Source: Acidimicrobiia bacterium
Lineage (GTDB): Bacteria; Actinomycetota; Acidimicrobiia; IMCC26256; JACDBD01
Length of the DNA: 17,704 nucleotides
NCBI GenBank assembly: GCA_031177445.1
Contig: JAPSGP010000016.1
Span: forward strand, 1 to 17,704
Direction of reading: 5' to 3'
Made by a program: the position numbers and the translations under genes. How positions within the stretch are numbered: the first letter of the stretch is position 1; every line of letters begins with the position of its first letter. Below the pieces are notes generated by a model, which ran no database searches, had not been told where the DNA came from, and saw nothing but the letters and a program-made list of their open reading frames with translations. Below are positions 1 to 5,797 of this stretch, piece by piece.

Positions 1-144
1 GACCCAGCCCCGCACCCGCCGGCCGTGGAGCGGCACCCGTACGATCGTGCCGACCTGCACGTCGGCGCCAAGTTCCTCGGGGACCAGGTAGTCGAAGGCG
101 CGGTCGACCGCGGGTAGATCGGGAACAACCTGGACGACGCGCAG
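1..144 (-). CDS. priA: Primosomal protein N' (PriA), N-terminal fragment
   Basis: The first 48 codons of a gene that runs off the left edge. The translation contains VVPDLPAVDRAFDYLVPEEL followed by VGTIVRVPLHGRRVRGWV. This is the 3'-DNA-end-binding domain at the start of PriA, the protein that recognises stalled forks and reloads the replisome. The helicase part is outside the window. The frame is open back to the metK stop, but it has no ATG, GTG or TTG before the conserved residues. The only plausible start is CTG at 144-142, giving (M)RVVQVVPDLP, which is where homologues begin. The first GTG (60-58) would delete the conserved segment. A weak purine-rich GAGAGA lies upstream. The gap from metK is 84 nt, and metK followed by priA is a familiar actinobacterial order. 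The product is confident; the start is not. Actinobacterial PriA proteins often lack helicase activity, which cannot be judged here. Confidence 0.82.
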   Translation of the reverse strand, partial: MRVVQVVPDLPAVDRAFDYLVPEELGADVQVGTIVRVPLHGRRVRGWV

Positions 145-228
145 ATCAGCGCCCGATCTCTCGAGCGTCGGTGCACAACGGGGGTCTGTGTCCGCCGGTT
201 CTGCACCAACGCTGCTGCGAGGCGACGC

Positions 229-1422
229 CTACGCGAGCGCTTCGGCGGCCTTGCGGAGGCCGTCGGCTTCGTTGGTCTGCTCCCAGGTGAACCCGGGCTC
301 GCTCCGGCCGAAGTGCCCGTACGCCGCGGTCTTCTGATAGATCGGGCGCCGGAGCTGGAGCCGCTCGATGATCGCCGCGGGACGGAGATCGAAGTGGTCC
401 TGCACCAGCGCGCCCAGCTTGAGCGGGTCGATCTCGGCGGTCCCGAAGGTCTCGACCATCACCGAGATCGGACGGGCGACGCCGATCGCGTACGCCACCT
501 GCACCTCGCAGCGCTTGGCGATGCCCGCGGCCACGACGTTCTTGGCGACGTTGCGCACCGCGTACGCGGCCGAGCGGTCCACCTTCGTGCAGTCCTTGCC
601 GCTGAACGCCCCGCCGCCGTGGCGGGCGAAGCCACCGTAGGTGTCGACGATGATCTTCCGCCCGGTGAGGCCGCAGTCGGCGTGGGGGCCGCCCTTCTCG
701 AAGTTCCCCGTCGGGTTGACGAACACGTCGAAGTCGTCGCTGGCGAACTGCTCGGGGAGCAACGGGCGGATCACGTGCTCGATCAGGTCGGGCTTGAGCG
801 TGCCGTCGATGTTCACGCCGGGCGCGTGCTGGGTCGAGATCAGCACGGTCGTGAGGCGCGTGGGAACGTTGTCGACGTACTCGATCGACACCTGGGTCTT
901 CCCGTCGGGGCGCAGGTACTCGAGCGTGCCCCCCTTGCGCACCGCGGTGAGGCGCTCGGCCAGGCGGTGCGCGAGCCAGATCGGCATGGGCATGAGGTCG
1001 TCAGTCTCGTCGGTGGCGTAGCCGAACATCATCCCCTGGTCGCCGGCCCCGACCTCGTCGTAGTTGTCGCCTTCACCCGTCCGCAGCTCGTAGGCCTTGT
1101 CGACGCCCTGGGCGATGTCGGAGGACTGCTCGTCGATCGAGGTGATGACCGCGCAGGTGTTGGCGTCGAAGCCCATGAGCGCGTCCGTGTAGCCAATGCC
1201 GCGAACGGTGTCGCGGACCAGGCGCGGGATGTCGACGTGCGCCTTGGTGCTGATCTCGCCCGCCACCACGACCAGGCCGGTGGTGCACATGGTCTCGCAC
1301 GCCACCCGGCTCTCGGGGTCCTGTTCGAAATGCCCGTCGAGGACGGCGTCGCTGATCTGGTCGCACATCTTGTCGGGGTGGCCCTCGGTGACGGACTCCG
1401 AGGTGAACGTGAACGCGCTCAT
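229..1422 (-). CDS. metK: S-adenosylmethionine synthetase
   Basis: A complete 397-residue protein that makes S-adenosylmethionine from ATP and methionine in the cytoplasm. Family signatures are visible: GHPDK near residues 14-18 (the catalytic His and a Mg-binding Asp), the hexapeptide GAGDQG at 125-130, and the P-loop-like GGGAFSGKD at 269-277. Length and ends match the usual family size of about 380-400. The ATG overlaps the coaBC stop as ATGA, so the two are probably translationally coupled, with a purine-rich GGAAGGA close upstream. No SAM riboswitch is visible, and there would be little room for one because the start lies inside coaBC. Regulation is therefore probably that of the operon. 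Confidence 0.97.
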   Translation of the reverse strand: MSAFTFTSESVTEGHPDKMCDQISDAVLDGHFEQDPESRVACETMCTTGLVVVAGEISTKAHVDIPRLVRDTVRGIGYTDALMGFDANTCAVITSIDEQSSDIAQGVDKAYELRTGEGDNYDEVGAGDQGMMFGYATDETDDLMPMPIWLAHRLAERLTAVRKGGTLEYLRPDGKTQVSIEYVDNVPTRLTTVLISTQHAPGVNIDGTLKPDLIEHVIRPLLPEQFASDDFDVFVNPTGNFEKGGPHADCGLTGRKIIVDTYGGFARHGGGAFSGKDCTKVDRSAAYAVRNVAKNVVAAGIAKRCEVQVAYAIGVARPISVMVETFGTAEIDPLKLGALVQDHFDLRPAAIIERLQLRRPIYQKTAAYGHFGRSEPGFTWEQTNEADGLRKAAEALA

Positions 1423-2636
1423 GCTTCCTTCCCAAGGGTCTGGACGATGCGATCGAGGATGATGCCCGCAAGCTCGTGCTTGTCGAGCAAGGGGGTCTCC
1501 TCCGAAGAACCGGACGAGTACAGCAGGATCGCCCGGTTCGTGTCGACTTCGAAGCCCGCATCGGGCGCCGACACGTCGTTGGCGACCATGAGGTCGACGC
1601 CCTTGGCCGCCATCTTCGCCGCTGCGTGCTCCCGCACATGCTCGGTCTCGGCGGCGAAGCCGACGAGGAGCTGCCCCGGCTGTTTGCGCGCGCCGAGCTC
1701 GGCGAGCACGTCGGGAGTGGGCTCCAGCACGACCTCGGGCACGCCGTCGCGCTTCTTGAGCTTCTCGTCGGCCACCACCTTGGGTCGGAAGTCGGCCACC
1801 GCGGCCGCCATGACGACGACGTCGCAGTCGGCGAACCGCGGAACGACCACGGCCGCCATGTCCTCGGCGGTCTCGACCTTCACGACGTCGACGCCCGACA
1901 CCGCCGTGGGCCGGCCGATCGTGGTCACGAGGGTGACGGCGGCGCCTCGGCGGGCGGCAGCCTCGGCGATCGCGTACCCCATCTTCCCGGAAGAGCGATT
2001 CCCGATGAACCGGACCGGGTCGATCGGCTCACGGGTGCCCCCCGCCGTCACCAGGAACGAGTAGCCGGCCAGGTCGCCGGCGGCAGCGAGGATCCCGGCG
2101 ACCTCGACGACGATGCGGGCGGGGTCGGCGAGCCGACCGGCGCCGACGTCGCCGCCGGCCAGCCGGCCCTCGTCGGGATCGACGACGTGCACCCCCCGGC
2201 GGCGCAGCGTGACGAGGTTCTCCTGCACTGCCGGGTGCTCCCACATCTCCGTGTGCATCGCCGGTGCGAGCAGGACCGGGGCGCGCGTCGCCAGCAGCGT
2301 CGCCGACAGCAGATCGTCGGAGATGCCGTGTGCGTACTTGCCGATCACCTTGGCCGTCGCCGGCACCACCACGACGGCGTCGGCACCCTGGCCGAGGTGG
2401 GTGTGCGGGATCGGCTCGGGCCCGTCGAAAAGCGCGGTCCGCGCCGGCTCCGAGGCCAGCGCCGAAAACGTCAGCGCGCCGACGAAGCGGGTGGCGTCGG
2501 CGGTGAGCACCGGTGCGACGTGCGCGCCGGCGTCGACGAGCCGGCGGCAGACCTCGACCGCCTTGTACGCGGCGATGCCACCGCAGACGCCGAGCACGAT
2601 GCGTCGGCCCCGGAGTGCCAGCAGAGGATCGGACAT
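1419..2636 (-). CDS. coaBC: Bifunctional phosphopantothenoylcysteine decarboxylase/phosphopantothenate-cysteine ligase
   Basis: A 405-residue fusion catalysing two steps of coenzyme A synthesis: joining cysteine to 4'-phosphopantothenate (CoaB) and decarboxylating the product (CoaC). The N-terminal flavoprotein half shows GVCGGIAAYKAVE near 17-29, the HTHLG histidine region near 78-82, VPATAKVIGKYAHGISDDLL and PAMHTEMW near 125-132. The Cys found in the substrate lid of the E. coli enzyme is replaced here (GRLAGGDVGAGR). From memory that also occurs in actinobacterial versions. The C-terminal ligase half begins near residue 190 with DPVRFIGNRSSGKMGYAI, then AVADFRPK and the DEKLKK lysine region, and VGFAAET. 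It lies 33 nt after rpoZ and overlaps metK by ATGA. No strong Shine-Dalgarno is seen. Confidence 0.96.
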   Translation of the reverse strand: MSDPLLALRGRRIVLGVCGGIAAYKAVEVCRRLVDAGAHVAPVLTADATRFVGALTFSALASEPARTALFDGPEPIPHTHLGQGADAVVVVPATAKVIGKYAHGISDDLLSATLLATRAPVLLAPAMHTEMWEHPAVQENLVTLRRRGVHVVDPDEGRLAGGDVGAGRLADPARIVVEVAGILAAAGDLAGYSFLVTAGGTREPIDPVRFIGNRSSGKMGYAIAEAAARRGAAVTLVTTIGRPTAVSGVDVVKVETAEDMAAVVVPRFADCDVVVMAAAVADFRPKVVADEKLKKRDGVPEVVLEPTPDVLAELGARKQPGQLLVGFAAETEHVREHAAAKMAAKGVDLMVANDVSAPDAGFEVDTNRAILLYSSGSSEETPLLDKHELAGIILDRIVQTLGKEA

Positions 2637-2669
2637 GTCGGCGCGTGCCCGGCGGGACGAGGCGCGCGG

Positions 2670-2999
2670 CTACGCCTCTGCCGGCCCTTCGGTGCCGGCT
2701 TCGGTCCCCTCGGCGCCGTCCAGGGCCTCGGCGTCCTCGACCTCGGGCTCCTCGGGCTTGGGGACGGCGCGGATCTTGCCCTCCTCGACCTCCTCCAGCG
2801 CGATCGAAAGCGGCTTGCGCGAGACCGACGTCACCTGCGGGGGCACGATCTTCCCCAACCCCTCGCCGAGCTGGTTGTAGTAGTCATTGATCTCGCGTGC
2901 CCGCATCGCCGCCAGCGTCACGAGCGTGAACTTCGACTCGACGCGGTCGAGGAGGCTCTCCATGCGGGGCTCCATCAGCGAAGCGCGCCGTTCTGCCAT
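2670..2999 (-). CDS. rpoZ: RNA polymerase omega subunit
   Basis: A 109-residue protein from the ATG at 2999. The core MESLLDRVESKFTLVTLAAM, ARE(I)NDYYNQLGEG, PLSIALEEVEEGKI is the omega fold that helps assemble and stabilise the beta' subunit. Its position between gmk and coaBC is the standard actinobacterial one. The C-terminal 30 residues are acidic and low-complexity (Glu, Ala, Gly). The start is ambiguous. The frame stays open upstream to a GTG at 3119 that overlaps the gmk stop as GTGA, the coupling style used by many genes here. That version would be 149 residues with a leader containing an AAGL tandem repeat. I chose 2999 because homologues begin near there; the purine stretch AAAAGGAAGAG upstream of it is a modest ribosome-binding site at somewhat long spacing. 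A downstream ATG at residue 9 or 13 is also possible. Confidence 0.9.
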   Translation of the reverse strand: MAERRASLMEPRMESLLDRVESKFTLVTLAAMRAREINDYYNQLGEGLGKIVPPQVTSVSRKPLSIALEEVEEGKIRAVPKPEEPEVEDAEALDGAEGTEAGTEGPAEA

Positions 3000-3035
3000 C
3001 GGGGGATCACTCTTCCTTTTCTGAGAGCTTTCTGC

Positions 3036-3071
3036 GAGTCCTGCTACGAGTCCTGCTGCGAGTCCTGCTGC
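3036..3071 (-). repeat. Three-copy 12-nt tandem repeat upstream of rpoZ
   Basis: Three direct copies, read on the plus strand as GAGTCCTGCTAC (3036-3047), GAGTCCTGCTGC (3048-3059) and GAGTCCTGCTGC (3060-3071), with one difference. They lie between gmk and the chosen rpoZ start. On the minus strand in the rpoZ frame they read as a 4-residue repeat (AAGL, AAGL, VAGL). The copies differ by one base, suggesting recent duplication. Confidence 0.9.
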
Positions 3072-3115
3072 GAGGTGCGCTGGGCCGCTCCAGCGTCCGA
3101 GGCTCGGGTGTTGCC

Positions 3116-3679
3116 TCACCGAGCGGCCTGCTTGCGTGCCTGCAGGATAGCAGCGACCTCCTCCGAGGCCCGGTCCACGTCGTCGTTGACGACCACCGCG
3201 TCGAAGCGGTCGGCCAGCGCCTCTTCCGCCTCGGCTTCCCGCAGCCGGCGCTCGATCGTGACCCGGTCGTCCAGACCCCGATCCAGGAGGCGTCGTCGCT
3301 GCTCCGCCCGCGACGGGGCCTTCACGAACACCAGCAGGGCCTCGGGATACTGCGCCCGCACCGCCATGGCACCCTGGACGTCGATCTCGAGGACCACGTC
3401 CCGGCCGGCAGCCAGGTGCTGCTCCACGGCCGCCCGGGGTGTCCCGTAGAGGTGACCGTAGACCTCGAAGGTCTCCAGGAACCCGCCCGCGTCCTGAATC
3501 CGCTCGAACTCCTCCGCCGTGACGAACTCGTAGTCGCGGCCCGGGACCTCGCCCTCGCGCGGTGCGCGGGTCGTCGCCGACACCGAGTACCAGAGGTCCG
3601 GCAACCGGTCGAGCACGGTTCGCACGACGGTGCCCTTGCCGACGCCCGAAGGCCCGGCGACGACAAGGAGAACGCTCAG
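3116..3679 (-). CDS. gmk: Guanylate kinase, probable CTG start
   Basis: A 187-residue guanylate kinase, converting GMP to GDP with ATP. From the proposed start it reads (M)SVLLVVAGPSGVGKGTVV, the P-loop of the family, followed by YSVSATTRAPREGEVPGRDY (GMP-binding region), YGHLYGTPRAAVE, the VVLEIDVQGA segment, and DDRVTIERRL. There is no ATG, GTG or TTG in frame upstream of the P-loop. The first GTG (3625) would remove the P-loop and inactivate the enzyme. The CTG at 3679-3677 sits where homologues begin, 13 nt after the mihF stop. No clear Shine-Dalgarno is present, so a start-codon sequence error cannot be excluded. The gene ends in a GTGA that could also start an extended rpoZ. Identity is certain; the start is inferred. 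Confidence 0.92.
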   Translation of the reverse strand: MSVLLVVAGPSGVGKGTVVRTVLDRLPDLWYSVSATTRAPREGEVPGRDYEFVTAEEFERIQDAGGFLETFEVYGHLYGTPRAAVEQHLAAGRDVVLEIDVQGAMAVRAQYPEALLVFVKAPSRAEQRRRLLDRGLDDRVTIERRLREAEAEEALADRFDAVVVNDDVDRASEEVAAILQARKQAAR

Positions 3680-3692
3680 TGTGTGGCGCGCG

Positions 3693-4007
3693 CTACTCGA
3701 AGCGCGCCAGCAGCGCGTCGCGCTGGTTGCGACCGAGCCCGCGCAGTCGACGGCTCTCGCTGATGTCGAGCTCTTCCATGAGCCGACGAGCCCTGACCTT
3801 CCCCACCCCGGGGAGCGATTCGAGCACGCTCACGACCTTCAGCTTCGCCAGGATCTCGTCACGGTCGCCGCGGTCGAAGAGCTCTTTCAGGCTGAGCGAG
3901 CCGGCCTTGAGCTTCTCCTTGACCTCGGCGCGCTGCCGGCGAGCGACAGCGGCTTTTTCGAGTGCAGCCTGGCGCTGCTCCGGGGTGAGAGTGGGCGGGA
4001 GCGGCAT
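3693..4007 (-). CDS. mihF: Actinobacterial integration host factor (mIHF)
   Basis: A 104-residue basic DNA-binding protein, MPLPPTLTPEQRQAALEKAA to the C-terminus. It has a long charged helix (ARRQRAEVKEKLKAG), then LKELFDRGD, and a helix-two-turn-helix-like part with SLPGVGKVRARRLMEEL and RRLRGLGRNQRDALL. This matches the mIHF family found in Mycobacterium and Streptomyces, a nucleoid protein unrelated to E. coli IHF. The position pyrF-mihF-gmk is the standard actinobacterial one. The ATG at 4007 follows GGAGG with a 10-nt spacer. The open frame extends further upstream, but that part is non-conserved and crosses the proposed promoter. It is the first gene of the block mihF-gmk-rpoZ-coaBC-metK-priA. 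Confidence 0.93.
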   Translation of the reverse strand: MPLPPTLTPEQRQAALEKAAVARRQRAEVKEKLKAGSLSLKELFDRGDRDEILAKLKVVSVLESLPGVGKVRARRLMEELDISESRRLRGLGRNQRDALLARFE

Positions 4008-4037
4008 CGGCAGACGACCTCCAAGACGACGGGCGTC

Positions 4038-4065
4038 AGTATAGGCAGGCGCCTTGCGTGAGCAA
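4038..4065 (-). promoter_or_regulatory. Possible promoter for mihF and following genes
   Basis: On the minus strand TATACT (4043-4038) matches five of six bases of the -10 consensus. A weak TTGCTC (4065-4060, three of six) lies 16 nt upstream. It falls in the 78-nt gap between pyrF and mihF, about 30 nt before the mihF ATG. The -10 is good and the -35 poor, which is common in actinobacteria. This is inference from motif and position only. Confidence 0.45.
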
Positions 4066-4069
4066 CCTG

Positions 4070-4082
4070 GTGTCTGAGACAC
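4070..4082. promoter_or_regulatory. 13-bp palindrome GTGTCT-G-AGACAC, possible operator
   Basis: A perfect 6-bp inverted repeat with a single central base, between the pyrF stop and the possible mihF promoter, just upstream of its -35 element. It has no T-run, so it is not an intrinsic terminator. It could be a binding site for a dimeric regulator or chance. Confidence 0.35.
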
Positions 4083-4085
4083 GCG

Positions 4086-4790
4086 CTAGCGCGAGTTCCC
4101 CCCACGCGCAAGCGCGGCGTCGACGGCGCGCGAGACGGCCTCGGCGGCGGACTCCGGGTCGGGCGCCGCCGTCACCGTGCGGCCGATCACCAGCCAGTCG
4201 GCGCCCGCGGCCACCGCCTCGCCGGGAGTCGCGACACGGGCCTGGTCGTCGCGTGACGAGTCCGGAAGACGAATGCCGGGAACCATCGCTCCGAGCGCAG
4301 GCGCGCGCGACTTCACGCGTGCGATCTCGTGCGCGGAGCACACGACACCCGCACACCCTGCATCGATTGCCGCCGAGAGCCGCGCGTCGAACTGCGACGT
4401 GTCGGGATCACTCGTGAGCACCGTGACCGCGAGCGCGACCGGCGGCGCGAGCCCGGCATCGCGCGCGCCCCGCGCCAAGCCGTCGGCCCCGGCGCGCAGT
4501 ACTCCTTCCCCTCCGGCTGCGGGAAGCGTGAGGAACGCAATGCCGCGACGACCGAGCGCCGCTGCCGCCCGTTCCACGGTGGTCGGGATGTCGTAGAGCT
4601 TCAGATCGGCGAACACGCGAAATCCCTGGTCACAGAGCTGATCGAGGACTCGTGGGCCGGCGGAGGCGAAGAGCTCGAGCCCGACCTTGGCGATCCCGAA
4701 CCACGGCTGCAAGCGGCGAGCGAGCGATTCCGCCGCCTCCGCCGACTCGACGTCGAGCGCGAGCGCGAGATGGTCGCGCGCTCCGCTCAC
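4086..4790 (-). CDS. pyrF: Orotidine 5'-phosphate decarboxylase
   Basis: A 234-residue type 1 OMP decarboxylase, the last step to UMP. The catalytic stretch FADLKLYDIPTTV contains the Asp-Lys-x-x-Asp charge array. Later blocks are VALAVTVLTSD, VVCSAHEI, VPGIRLPDSSRDDQARVATP (phosphate-loop region) and ADWLVIGRTVTAAPDP. The usual HAxGG block reads LPAAGG here, so the conserved His is Pro. The GTG at 4790 overlaps the pyrD stop as GTGA and gives (M)SGARDHLALALDV, matching family starts. The frame is open far upstream through pyrD, but that is a shadow. It is the last gene of the pyr block, followed by a 78-nt gap. Confidence 0.94.
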   Translation of the reverse strand: MSGARDHLALALDVESAEAAESLARRLQPWFGIAKVGLELFASAGPRVLDQLCDQGFRVFADLKLYDIPTTVERAAAALGRRGIAFLTLPAAGGEGVLRAGADGLARGARDAGLAPPVALAVTVLTSDPDTSQFDARLSAAIDAGCAGVVCSAHEIARVKSRAPALGAMVPGIRLPDSSRDDQARVATPGEAVAAGADWLVIGRTVTAAPDPESAAEAVSRAVDAALARGGNSR

Positions 4791-5797
4791 GCCCGTACCT
4801 GGTACGTCGCGGTGAGCTCGGACACGCGCTCCACCCCGTGTGCCGAGCACCATGCCACGAGCTCTTCGCCGATGCGCAGTGCGGCGCGTGGATCGTGGAA
4901 CGTGGCCGTGCCGACGCCGACTGCCGACGCGCCCGCGATCAGCATCTCCGCGGCGTCGACACCGCTCGCGACGCCTCCGGTGCCGATGATCGGCACCCCC
5001 GGATGCGCAGTCGCGACTTCGTGCACCGCGCGCAGGGCGACGGGCTTGATCGCAGGCCCGGACAGCCCGCCGCCGTCCCGACCGAGGACCGAGCGGCGGT
5101 GCTCGACGTCGACTGCCAGGCCGAGCACCGTGTTCACGAGCGTGAGGCCGGCGGCCCCGGCGTCGAGTGCGGCGGCCGCGATCTCGCGGATGTCGGTCAC
5201 GTTCGGTGACAGCTTCGCGAGCACCGGGAGCTCGACGCCGGCGTCGACCACTGCGCGCACCGCGGCGGCGGTCGCCGGCGCCCGGTGCGCGAACATCGTC
5301 GAGCGATCCTCGAGGTTCGGACAGCTCACGTTGACCTCGACCGCGACGAGTTCGCCACGCACCGGGCCGAGCATGGCGGCGGCCTTCCCGAACTCCTCGA
5401 CGGTCTGCCCCCATACCGATGCGATCACCCGCGCACCGAGCGCACGGAGCGCGGGGAGATCGTGGTCGACCCAGTGGTCGACGCCCGGCCCCTGCAGCCC
5501 GACCGCGTTCAGCATGCCGGCGGGCGCGAGATGGAGACGGGGCGCAGGGCTTCCCGGCCATGGATAGGGCGCGAGGGACTTCGCCGTCACCGCACCCAGC
5601 CGCGAGGGGTCGCAGAGCCGCGCGACCTCGTCGCCGTGGCCGAACGTCCCCGAGGCGGCCACGATCGGGCTCGGCAGCTCGATCGGGCCCACCCGCATCC
5701 GGGTGTCGACGGACTCGACATTCGCGTCTTGGCGCCGCGATCCCGGAGGAATTCCGGTTTCGCGGCGCCAAAAGCGTCGGGGCCGGGAGGCCGGCAT
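4787..5797 (-). CDS. pyrD: Dihydroorotate dehydrogenase, class 1 (1B-like)
   Basis: Oxidises dihydroorotate to orotate with FMN. The class 1 core is clear: SPIVAASGTFGHGDE, AVTAKSLAPYP, AGMLNAVGLQGPGVD, VEVNVSCPNLED (with the Cys that acts as base in class 1 enzymes), LVNTVLG, GGGLSGPAIKP, IIGTGGVASGVDAAEMLIAGA. There is no N-terminal membrane helix as in the quinone-linked class 2. From the ATG at 5797 the protein has 336 residues. That start follows a strong GGAGGTG and overlaps the carB stop by one base (TGATG). Homologues usually begin near MRVGPIELPSP, whose ATG is at 5698 (303 residues) but has no Shine-Dalgarno. The extra 33 residues are Arg-rich and partly coded by a palindrome. No pyrK is visible, so the electron acceptor is unknown. 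Confidence 0.92.
   Translation of the reverse strand: MPASRPRRFWRRETGIPPGSRRQDANVESVDTRMRVGPIELPSPIVAASGTFGHGDEVARLCDPSRLGAVTAKSLAPYPWPGSPAPRLHLAPAGMLNAVGLQGPGVDHWVDHDLPALRALGARVIASVWGQTVEEFGKAAAMLGPVRGELVAVEVNVSCPNLEDRSTMFAHRAPATAAAVRAVVDAGVELPVLAKLSPNVTDIREIAAAALDAGAAGLTLVNTVLGLAVDVEHRRSVLGRDGGGLSGPAIKPVALRAVHEVATAHPGVPIIGTGGVASGVDAAEMLIAGASAVGVGTATFHDPRAALRIGEELVAWCSAHGVERVSELTATYQVRA
5729..5771. repeat. 43-nt palindrome in the 5' part of pyrD
   Basis: Perfect 12-bp arms TTGGCGCCGCGA (5729-5740) and TCGCGGCGCCAA (5760-5771) enclose a second 5-bp stem CCGGA/TCCGG (5743-5747 and 5753-5757) around GGAAT. The whole can fold into one long hairpin. It lies between the two possible pyrD starts, so it is either translated as part of an N-terminal extension or is an untranslated hairpin between carB and pyrD. 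There is no T-run on either side that would make it a terminator. Confidence 0.9.

Noticed and set aside
1..228. metK-priA fusion by stop readthrough
   Set aside because: The two frames coincide, but the metK protein ends at its normal family length and the linking residues are not conserved. A CTG start is simpler.
313..2064. 583-codon plus-strand frame opposite metK and coaBC, and similar long plus-strand frames opposite pyrD, pyrC, pyrB and aroB
   Set aside because: All are shadows of well-supported minus-strand genes with normal conserved proteins.
4791..5771. Upstream extension of the pyrF frame, giving a 561-residue protein
   Set aside because: The added part overlaps pyrD in another frame and is low-complexity Arg/Gly. 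The GTG at 4790 with GTGA coupling gives the normal pyrF length.
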